Source of the DNA: Desulfobacterales bacterium
GTDB taxonomy: Bacteria; Desulfobacterota; Desulfobacteria; Desulfobacterales; JANQIE01
Assembly (NCBI GenBank): GCA_028282295.1
Contig: JANQIE010000110.1
Span: forward strand, 1-59,632
DNA: 59,632 bases
Direction: 5' to 3'
Shown: in pieces, positions 53,724 through 59,632 of the stretch
Numbering within the stretch: the first letter of the stretch is position 1
Layout: every line of letters starts with the position of its first letter
Made by a program: the position numbers and the translations under genes
The notes under the pieces: generated by a model
What the model saw: only the letters and a program-made list of their open reading frames with translations
Databases searched by the model: none
Told to the model about the DNA's origin: nothing

Positions 53724-54141
53724 ATCAAGCGACCTCCGAAATAATTCATTACAATGTCGGCGTGAAGCAACATGTTCGCCGCAGGCGTTATTAAAGTTTG
53801 CGGCATTTGAAATGTTTTCTTGATGAGTTTACTTTTTTGCACACTACGGATTTTTTCTGAATTTTTCAAGTTTTTTTGTAACAATCTGTTGATTGGGCTG
53901 ATTACACCGCGGTTGCGGCTGCTTGGAACATGAATGTATATCATCTGTAGATATTCTCCCACCATCCTGATGGCTTTTATCGCACGGCCGTGCAGTCCCT
54001 TTAAAGTGGCGAAGTAACAAGGCCCGCGCGGCAAAGACTGCTATCAGAAAGACTTTTCCACGCATAGAGATCTTTAATCCGCCCTTAGGGCTCGCGCAAA
54101 AATAATAGGCCGGGCGGCGACAAGGTGGTTTCAGGTAGGTT
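53724..54141. other. AT-rich intergenic region upstream of the unknown gene
   Basis: 418 bp, AT-rich in its left two thirds. It presumably holds the promoter of the unknown gene. Minus-strand ORFs here have no motif support, and one overlaps the start of the real gene. No repeats of families A-D found. Confidence 0.4.
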
Positions 54142-55356
54142 TCAAACGGCGGTAGTAGGGCGCAACCCCAGAGCAGCGGCGTACCGCTGCAACGCGGTTT
54201 GGACTGCCTGGTGGATTTGAGCGCGGCCGGTTCCGGCGGTTGGGGCCGGCTCGTCGTGCCGGGCAAGTACTTTCAGGGTGCCGGCTTTGGTGTCCGCCTT
54301 TAAATCGACACGGGCGACCAGCCGGTCACCGGCCAGAACCGGCAGGCAGTAATAGCCGTACTTGCGTTGGGCTGCCGGTTTGAAAATCTCTAACACCTGG
54401 TCGAATCCGAACAGGCGCCGGACCCGCGGACGGTCCCACAACACCGGGTCAAAGGGCGAGAGCAGGACTCCGGTATCCGGCCGCGGCCGGACCCGGCGCA
54501 GCCGTGCGGCCAACTCAAGGTCACCGGGCCGTATCCAACCCGGCTGCTTCCTGCCGTTGGTGTCAACCAGGCCGCACGGCACAATCTTGCTTTGGTCGAC
54601 CAGCCGTTGCAGGGCCGCTTTGATTTGCGCGGCGCGGTTGCGCAGGCGCCAGGTTTGGGTTAAGGTGCCAGTGGCAGCCCAGCCGTGCCCCTGCAGCGCT
54701 TGCAACAATAATTGCCCCAGGGCTGCGTCCGGCGCGGTGTCCTGATTGCGCCAGTTGTCCGGGATCACTCTCTCGGCCAGATCGTAATACCGCTGGAAGT
54801 TACGCCGCGTGCGGATGGCCAGCTCACCGGCCGACCAAAGAGCGGTGGCCACCTGTTTGGTGATCTTCAGATTCCACCACCCTTTGCCACCCGCGCCGTC
54901 CATGTCCAGGGACCGAAGCGGTCCTTCTTCCCGGATGCGGCGGCGCAGGTTCGCGGCGATTTGAGGGTATTGGCCGATCAGATCACCCCACCAGGGATGC
55001 GTTTGGAATTCTTCCCGTCGAAAGGCAAAAGCCGGGTAGAGGTCCATGGGAAGCCAACTGGCTTCGTGGCCCCAGTATTCGAAGAGCGGTTCGCCGGGCT
55101 GAAGCAGATTTTCAGCCAATGCCGGGTCAAAGCCGTCGAGCCGGGACAGCAGTACAATGGCATGGCTGCGGGCGCCGGCCACGGATACGGTATCGAGTTG
55201 CAGATAGCCGAAACGCCGGATAATTTTGAGCGCCGCGTTGCGCGCGCGCCGGGTGTGCCCGGCGGCCCGTTGCGGCATGCCGGTCCATTGCGGTTTCAGT
55301 AAGCCGGCGCGGGCCAGGGCCAGACGCCGGGCAGCGCGAAGATCGATGGTTTCCAT
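54142..55356 (-). CDS. YcaQ-like DNA glycosylase (winged-helix, HTH_42)
   Basis: 404-residue member of the HTH_42/YcaQ (AlkX) family, whose E. coli member unhooks interstrand DNA crosslinks. The catalytic QxD motif is present as QLDTVSV near residue 53; YWGHEASWLPM and the late SPFDPVLWDR...RLFGFDQVLEIF blocks are family-typical. The ATG at 55356 (METIDLRAARRLAL) gives the normal length; the ribosome site is weak. GC-rich, contrasting with the AT-rich gene downstream. Confidence 0.9.
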   Translation of the reverse strand: METIDLRAARRLALARAGLLKPQWTGMPQRAAGHTRRARNAALKIIRRFGYLQLDTVSVAGARSHAIVLLSRLDGFDPALAENLLQPGEPLFEYWGHEASWLPMDLYPAFAFRREEFQTHPWWGDLIGQYPQIAANLRRRIREEGPLRSLDMDGAGGKGWWNLKITKQVATALWSAGELAIRTRRNFQRYYDLAERVIPDNWRNQDTAPDAALGQLLLQALQGHGWAATGTLTQTWRLRNRAAQIKAALQRLVDQSKIVPCGLVDTNGRKQPGWIRPGDLELAARLRRVRPRPDTGVLLSPFDPVLWDRPRVRRLFGFDQVLEIFKPAAQRKYGYYCLPVLAGDRLVARVDLKADTKAGTLKVLARHDEPAPTAGTGRAQIHQAVQTALQRYAAALGLRPTTAV

Positions 55357-55414
55357 GCTGTCGGCTGGTGGTTGCTGATGCAAGATCGGGTTACCCCGAC
55401 GGGGCCGCCGCCGG

Positions 55415-55445
55415 GAACTAAAAGCTACCACTTCCAGATGGGCAC
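55415..55445. repeat. Family A right-arm remnant
   Basis: GGAACTAAAAGCTACCACTT followed by CCAGATGGGCAC matches the right end of the copy at 22374-22519. The complete copy begins 7 bp downstream, so a later insertion landed beside an older remnant. Confidence 0.6.
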
Positions 55446-55451
55446 CAACTT

Positions 55452-55614
55452 GTGTCCATCCGGAAATAGTAGTTTTTGGTTCAGGCCAAGGCCGCAGCCC
55501 AATTGCGACCGTGGGCGTAGCCAGGCTACGTCGAGGATCGCAGAGGATCGCAATTGGGCGAGAACGCCGTCCTGGACCAAAAGATGCTATTTCCAGATGG
55601 ACACCAGCTTATAT
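55452..55614. mobile_element. Family A palindromic element, copy 7 (163 bp)
   Basis: Complete copy, ends GTGTCCATCCGGAAATAGTA and CCAGATGGACAC. Flanks CAACTT (55446-55451) and CAGCTT (55615-55620) agree at 5 of 6 positions. The core has GCGTAGCCAGGCTACG and the tandem AGGATCGCAG/AGGATCGCAA. Confidence 0.82.
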
Positions 55615-55687
55615 CCGGTTTCACAAACAGGTCAATCCCAACTTCAGGGCAGTCGCTTCCGGCAACTACCCGGATACGGAGTTTTTC

Positions 55688-56557
55688 ATGCTACACTGTC
55701 GTTACCGGCAACACGGCACCGACACTGCGCGCGTCTGGGGTGTGATCCTGGTCGCATTGGCTTGTGTGGGGGGATGGGGTGCGGGCGCATTAACCGCCCA
55801 ACCGCTCCACATTATTGAATTGCGCCACCTGCGCGCCGATGAGGTGATTGCGGTTCTTGAACCGTTACTGGCGCCCGGCGATGCGGTAACCGGGCATGGG
55901 TACAAGCTGTTTCTCCGAACATCGCCGGACAACCTGCCCCGGCTGCAAGCGGTGGTCGCCCGCATCGATCAGGCTCCGCGCCAGCTTTTGATTACCGTGC
56001 TTCAGGGGCGTGAGGCGCACGACAGACTGCGCGCCGGTCGTCTGACCGGTGAGGTTGAGATAGCGGATGACGCCAAGGTGCGCGTGGGACGACGCACGCC
56101 CCGGCCGGACACGTCGGTCACGGCCCGCGTTCGTGACGGTCACGGCCGTCAAACCGGCGAAAACCGGCAGCAGGTCCGCGTCGATGCCGGACGGACGGCC
56201 ACGATCTACATTGGCCACTCAATTCCGGTCACGGTTACGGAAACGTACGGCGGGCGGCCCGTACCGGTCAATACCTACCGGGACGTCACCACCGGTTTTG
56301 CGGTGACGCCCCATGTGGCCGGACAACGGGTGACCATCGCCATCCGGTCGCAAACCGAAACGCTTTTGAATCCCGATGCCGCCCGGATCGCCACCCAGCA
56401 CGTGGACACCGTGGTGACCGGACACCTGGGGCACTGGATCGATATCGGCGCTGTCGTACAAACGCGATTCAGCAGCCGAAGCGGCATTTTGAATCGACGT
56501 CACGATAAGCACGGAGATAATCGCCGGGTACTGATCAAGGTGGATGAAGTCGAGTGA
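55688..56557 (+). CDS. Exported secretin_N-domain-like protein
   Basis: 289 residues. Hydrophobic signal segment (VWGVILVALACVGGWGAGALTA, about 17-38) then a secretin_N/N1-like module: HIIELRHLRADEVIAVLEPLL, VIGHG-type turn and LPRLQAVVARIDQAPRQLLITV. No secretin barrel follows; the rest (about 110-289) is beta-rich with IGHSIPVTVTETY and VTPHVAGQRVTIAI, resembling the pre-barrel part of GspD/PilQ but ending early. Probably a periplasmic protein that uses the secretin N-fold; it stands alone with no secretion genes nearby. Confidence 0.72.
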   Translation: MLHCRYRQHGTDTARVWGVILVALACVGGWGAGALTAQPLHIIELRHLRADEVIAVLEPLLAPGDAVTGHGYKLFLRTSPDNLPRLQAVVARIDQAPRQLLITVLQGREAHDRLRAGRLTGEVEIADDAKVRVGRRTPRPDTSVTARVRDGHGRQTGENRQQVRVDAGRTATIYIGHSIPVTVTETYGGRPVPVNTYRDVTTGFAVTPHVAGQRVTIAIRSQTETLLNPDAARIATQHVDTVVTGHLGHWIDIGAVVQTRFSSRSGILNRRHDKHGDNRRVLIKVDEVE

Positions 56558-56611
56558 ATCCAAAATCCGCAGCGGTGCCGAACCAGGACAAGTTAACCGG
56601 CGATCAGAATT

Positions 56612-57967
56612 TCAGATGGCGGCGGCCACCATCCCCACCCGCAGGCGTGACCGGCCCCCGGTCCGGCACGAGGCCATTTCGGATTTACGCAACGCTTGGG
56701 CCAAATCGTTCGTGATGTCAACCGGATCTTCAATCCCGATGGACAGCCGGATCAGATTCGGCGTGATCCCGCCGGCCCGCTGTTCTTCCTCGGTCAACTG
56801 GCTGTGGGTGGTGCTGGCCGGATGGCATGCCAGGCTTTTGTTGTCGCCCACATTGGCCACATGTGAAAACAGGTTCAAGTTGTCGATAAACCGCGCGCCG
56901 GCGTCACGGCCGCCTTCGATACCGAAGACCACCATGCCGCCGAAACCACCGGTAAACTGTTGTTTTGCCACCGGATGGGCCGGGTCGTTCTTGAGCCCCG
57001 GATAACGTATCCATTGAACCTGTTTCCGGGCCTGTAAAAAACGGGCCACGATCAGGGCGTTCTCGCAATGGCGCTGCATGCGCAAGGGCAGGGTTTCAAG
57101 CCCCTGCAAAAACAGCCAGGCATTGTCCGGACTGAGGCAGGCCCCCAGGTTGCGCAGCGGCACCAACCGCATCCGCAGGATAAAGGCCAACGGGTTCAAA
57201 TCGCCCAGGTCGTGGGCATAGCGCAGTCCGTGATATGAGGGGTCGGGCTCGTTGTAAAGCCGGAATTTGGGATCGGTCCAGTCGAACCGGCCGCTGTCGA
57301 CCGCCACGCCGCCGATGCCGGTGCCGTGACCGCACAGCCACTTGGTGAGTGAATGGACCACGATGTCGGCCCCCAGTTCCAGCGGCCGGCACAAGCAAGG
57401 CGTGGTAAAAGTCGCATCGACCACCAGGGGCACATGGTGCTTTTTAGCGATGGCCGCCACGGCGCGGATGTCGACAACATCCAGGGCCGGGTTGCCGATG
57501 GTTTCCACGAAAAGCAGGCGGGTTTTGGCATTCACGGCGCGATCGAAACCGTCGGGATCGCGCGGGTCGACGAATTGGGCCTGGATGCCCATTTCCGGCA
57601 GAATATGTTTGAACATGGTGAACGTGCCGCCGTACAAATTGTTGGCGACGACAATCTCATCGCCCCGGCCGCAGATGTTGATGATGGTGTAGAAAATGGC
57701 CGAGGTGCCCGAGGACAAAGCCAGCGCGCCGCCGCCGCCTTCCAGGGCAAAGAGGCGTTTTTCGAGCATCTCCTGGGTCGGGTTGGTCAAGCGGGTGTAA
57801 ATGTTGCCCAGCTCCTTCAGGGCGAACAGGTCGGCGGCATGGCGGGTATTGTTGAATAGGTAGGCACTGGTCCGGTGGACCGGCACCGCCCGGCAGCGGG
57901 TGCTGTCGATCATGGTTCCGGCGTGCAAGGCCATGGTCGCAAATTGAGACGCATTTGCATTCGGCAT
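56612..57967 (-). CDS. metY: O-acetylhomoserine sulfhydrylase (MetY)
   Basis: 451-residue PLP enzyme of the Cys/Met metabolism family that makes homocysteine from O-acetylhomoserine and sulfide (or methionine from methanethiol). PLP Lys209 is in VVHSLTKWLCGHGTG; SSGTSAIFYTIINIC and YTRLTNPTQEMLEKRL are typical. The C-terminal HPASTTHSQLTEEEQ...IRLSIGIEDP is the O-acetylhomoserine-type end. GAGGAGGG upstream supports the ATG at 57967. A sulfide-assimilating enzyme suits a sulfide-rich anaerobe. The last ~18 residues are Arg-rich and unlike the family. Confidence 0.93.
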   Translation of the reverse strand: MPNANASQFATMALHAGTMIDSTRCRAVPVHRTSAYLFNNTRHAADLFALKELGNIYTRLTNPTQEMLEKRLFALEGGGGALALSSGTSAIFYTIINICGRGDEIVVANNLYGGTFTMFKHILPEMGIQAQFVDPRDPDGFDRAVNAKTRLLFVETIGNPALDVVDIRAVAAIAKKHHVPLVVDATFTTPCLCRPLELGADIVVHSLTKWLCGHGTGIGGVAVDSGRFDWTDPKFRLYNEPDPSYHGLRYAHDLGDLNPLAFILRMRLVPLRNLGACLSPDNAWLFLQGLETLPLRMQRHCENALIVARFLQARKQVQWIRYPGLKNDPAHPVAKQQFTGGFGGMVVFGIEGGRDAGARFIDNLNLFSHVANVGDNKSLACHPASTTHSQLTEEEQRAGGITPNLIRLSIGIEDPVDITNDLAQALRKSEMASCRTGGRSRLRVGMVAAAI

Positions 57968-58003
57968 ATTCTCATCCCTCCTCATTTTGGGCGCTACACA
58001 GGC

Positions 58004-58585
58004 TTATTTGCGTGTGACGACAAATTCACCATGCGCATCGCCGTGTTCGATCCCTTTGGTCTGTTCACAGGTATAGGTGTCCATCCCCTCGGGATATTCA
58101 TCGGCGTAAGCCAACTCGAAAAATGCGGCACTGACCCCCCGGATCATAAAGGCCCGCATGTCGCCCGGCGGGCCGTCGGCTTCATAGTAATCGGTGGCGC
58201 GCACCACCATTTTTTCCTTGGGATCAATCTTGGCGATTCCGGATTTGGCCCACCCCCAGGCCGTAAAAACCGCGTAAGCGCCGCGCAGTACATCCTTTTC
58301 ACCCTCGGTAACCATCGGCATGACCACCTTTTTAAATTCTTCCGAAGTGATAATGCCGTAGCCGGTGTGATAGCCGCACTCGTAGGCGCAGCGCACCAGC
58401 GCGGCTTCCACTTGCTTGCGTCGTTCCGGCGGCGCGGCGTCCATCATCCGCAAGGCGAATGTGTTCCAGAAGGCCACCGGCAGTTGATTGACAAACACAC
58501 CAAAAGCATCGATCAAACCGTCCTGGTCACCTTGAACCGTAAGGCCGGCCAGTGCTTTGACCACATCGTCACGCATCACTGTCAT
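58004..58585 (-). CDS. V4R-like (hydrocarbon-binding-type) sensor protein 2
   Basis: 193 residues. The C-terminal half fits a V4R-like domain: DYYEADGPPGDMRAFMIRGVSAAFFELAY and the ending CEQTKGIEHGDAHGEFVVTRK, where the usual Cys-x-Gly-x-x-x-C-x-F ligand motif is altered (one Cys left). N-terminal helical part about 1-90. CAGGAGGAAAGTACC precedes the ATG at 58585. It lies 16 bp after the first V4R-like gene; third gene of the operon. Proposed role: small-molecule sensing, inferred from family. Confidence 0.7.
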   Translation of the reverse strand: MTVMRDDVVKALAGLTVQGDQDGLIDAFGVFVNQLPVAFWNTFALRMMDAAPPERRKQVEAALVRCAYECGYHTGYGIITSEEFKKVVMPMVTEGEKDVLRGAYAVFTAWGWAKSGIAKIDPKEKMVVRATDYYEADGPPGDMRAFMIRGVSAAFFELAYADEYPEGMDTYTCEQTKGIEHGDAHGEFVVTRK

Positions 58586-58601
58586 GGTACTTTCCTCCTG
58601 A

Positions 58602-59120
58602 TCAATTGTTGGTATGAACCTTGAAACGGCTGTAGTCGTTTCCGGTTGCAATGGCTTCCATTTCATGCACCGCAAAGCTGCGCGCCGGTTTGCCCACCGC
58701 GGCGGCGAACATGGCCGCAATATAGCCGCGGGTGAAGAAGTTCACTGGTTGGCTGTTGCGGCCCCATCTTTTCAGCCATCCCTGGTCCACATGCGAGCGC
58801 GCCAACACCACCTCGCCGCCCTGCTCGTTGGCGGTCGCCTTCATTTTACCCAGGCCCATGACCGCGTAATAGCGCATGCCGACCAGCAATTTATCCTTGA
58901 CGGTGGTCACATCGTTTTTCTTAAAATACTCTTCGAACACCGGGCGCATGGTGTCTTCGGCCGTTTCCTGAAGAATTTGCAGACCGTTGATTTCCTTGAA
59001 GTCCATGGCGGTTTTGGTGGTCAGACACAGGTAGTGGTGGCAGTGCAGAACGGAAAGAAAACCGTTCATGTAATGCCGGTAACTTTTTTCATCAAAGGTG
59101 AAGTTTACATTTAATGTCAT
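58602..59120 (-). CDS. V4R-like (hydrocarbon-binding-type) sensor protein 1
   Basis: 172 residues, with GGEVVLARSHVDQGWLKRWG, NFFTRGYIAAMFAAAVGKPARSFAVHEMEAIATGND and YSRFKVH, the layout of a V4R domain with the terminal Cys pair replaced (Glu-Ala-Ile, Asp-Tyr-Ser). The N-terminal half has LCLTTKTAMDFKE and a helical linker. GGAGGTCATTGACA precedes the ATG at 59120. Second gene of the roadblock-V4R-V4R operon. Confidence 0.72.
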   Translation of the reverse strand: MTLNVNFTFDEKSYRHYMNGFLSVLHCHHYLCLTTKTAMDFKEINGLQILQETAEDTMRPVFEEYFKKNDVTTVKDKLLVGMRYYAVMGLGKMKATANEQGGEVVLARSHVDQGWLKRWGRNSQPVNFFTRGYIAAMFAAAVGKPARSFAVHEMEAIATGNDYSRFKVHTNN

Positions 59121-59141
59121 TGTCAATGACCTCCTTATGAA

Positions 59142-59507
59142 TTAAAAGAAGTCAACCAGTGCAGGCTTGATCTTTTTTAGTTTGAAGCGCAACATGCCCA
59201 ACGAAGACGCGTCCGACGCCAGCACAGTCAGGATTGCATCACCAACCGGCGAGCACAGCAGCAGGGCGTCGCCGTACTCGATGAACATGTCTTTGAACTT
59301 TTCAATTTGCAGATCCTGGCCCATGGTTTCAAGCCGCATCACGGCGCCCGCAATTGAAGCGCCCAGGGCGTCGAGCTCGACGGAAATCTGTTTGCCCACT
59401 TGCTCGATGACAAACCCGTCGCGTCCGATCACCACAGCGGCTTCAACTTCCTGGATGGCCAGCAGATCGTTGAGCAAACTTGTGGGTGAAATAGCTTGTG
59501 CGTCCAT
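59142..59507 (-). CDS. Roadblock/LC7 domain protein
   Basis: 121 residues forming one roadblock/LC7 (MglB-like) domain: SLLNDLLAIQEVEAAVVIGRDGFVIE opens it, AVMRLETMGQDL and LLLCSPVGDAILTVLASDASSLGMLRF follow. Roadblock proteins dimerise and regulate small GTPases or scaffold sensors. AAGGAGAGTAAAGT fixes the ATG at 59507. First gene of the operon with two V4R-like proteins; no Ras-like GTPase lies in the window. Confidence 0.88.
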   Translation of the reverse strand: MDAQAISPTSLLNDLLAIQEVEAAVVIGRDGFVIEQVGKQISVELDALGASIAGAVMRLETMGQDLQIEKFKDMFIEYGDALLLCSPVGDAILTVLASDASSLGMLRFKLKKIKPALVDFF

Positions 59508-59539
59508 ACTTTACTCTCCTTGAATGATTTATTTACCTA

Positions 59540-59632
59540 GTGCCCATCCGGAAATAGCATCTTTTGGCCCCCGGCGGCGTTCTCGCATTTTTAAAATAAT
59601 GGCGGAGCCATTCACGTTCTTGCGACATAGCC
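59540..59632. mobile_element. Family A palindromic element, copy 8, cut by window end
   Basis: Starts GTGCCCATCCGGAAATAGCA after TACCTA and reads into a core (GGCGGCGTTCTCGCATTTTT, then AATGGCGGAGCCATTCACGT) like the inverse of the 31077 copy. The right arm lies beyond the window. It sits 32 bp before the roadblock gene's ATG and may overlap its promoter. Confidence 0.75.

Larger units (their letters stand above)
55357..55687. other. Divergent gap with nested family A copies
   Basis: 331 bp between the YcaQ-like gene and the secretin_N-like gene. It contains a right-half family A remnant (55415-55445) and, directly abutting it, a complete copy at 55452-55614. Promoters for both genes must fit in the short flanks or within the repeats. 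Confidence 0.6.

Noticed and set aside
53748-53800. Integron attC-like site
   Set aside because: A short CGGCG...CGCCG pairing around AACATGTT is present, but the conserved end boxes and an integrase are missing.
53714-54034. A 106-codon minus-strand ORF upstream of the unknown protein
   Set aside because: No ribosome site or motif, and it overlaps the start and Shine-Dalgarno of the better-supported gene at 53723.
1510-59632. CRISPR array
   Set aside because: The repeats are dispersed over the whole window, palindromic and unequally spaced with genes between; there are no regular spacers and no cas genes.

Overview
The window reads as chromosomal DNA of a Gram-negative, Na+-handling anaerobe, most likely a Desulfobacterota (Desulfobacteraceae or Desulfosarcina-like) bacterium. 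This placement is inferred from gene content: lipoprotein-rich envelope genes, two Mrp-type antiporters, NhaA, V4R/roadblock proteins and dense intergenic palindromic repeats. I see no rRNA, tRNA, CRISPR array, phage or transposase gene. Coding density is high, and almost all larger gaps hold repeats.

Layout. 1-7.3 kb: a FemAB-like acyltransferase, a YidD-domain lipoprotein, galE with an unlisted 38-codon gene just upstream, a small membrane protein plus HtpX protease, two PilZ proteins and a cytidylate-kinase-like protein. 7.3-13.7 kb: a minus-strand operon for a tripartite MacAB-TolC-type efflux pump (OMF, adaptor, ATPase, permease), headed by an SppA lipoprotein peptidase. 13.8-22.3 kb: an exported-looking Pcm, a membrane-embedded spermidine-synthase-like protein, a PA14 lipoprotein, an LCAT-type lipase, NhaA, a DUF1566 protein and a cyclic-nucleotide-binding protein. 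22.6-30.9 kb: an Mrp/Mbh-like antiporter operon (E-F-G-DUF4040-B-C-D plus two further NuoL/M/N-like subunits and two tiny membrane proteins). 31.3-38.5 kb: a canonical mrpABDCEFG-type operon (order A-B-C-D-E-F-G) followed by UspA and PsiE-like genes. 39.4-45.8 kb: a Dpp/Opp-type peptide ABC importer whose genes are separated by repeats. 45.8-52.5 kb: an orphan PAS/HisKA sensor without a kinase ATPase domain, a COG2187/COG0645 protein, small hypotheticals, a PAP2 phosphatase and a glycosyltransferase. 52.5-55.4 kb: an AT-rich, unrecognised membrane-anchored protein and a YcaQ-like protein. 55.7-59.5 kb: a secretin_N-like exported protein, MetY, and a roadblock-V4R-V4R operon.

How the genes work together: the ~16 kb antiporter block plus NhaA would set Na+/H+ balance and pH; the efflux, SppA, LCAT, PA14, YidD and PAP2 genes concern envelope traffic and lipids; PilZ, cNMP, V4R/roadblock and PAS/HisKA genes are signalling parts.

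The most interesting structure is non-coding. A family of long palindromic elements (74-165 bp in complete copies) with termini GTGYCCATCCGGAAATAGYA occurs at least eight times as complete or half copies plus several remnants. Several copies are flanked by 6-bp direct repeats (exact in two), as expected of a non-autonomous mobile element with a preference for AGCT-like hexamers. At least three other palindromic repeat families share the same gaps and split several operons.
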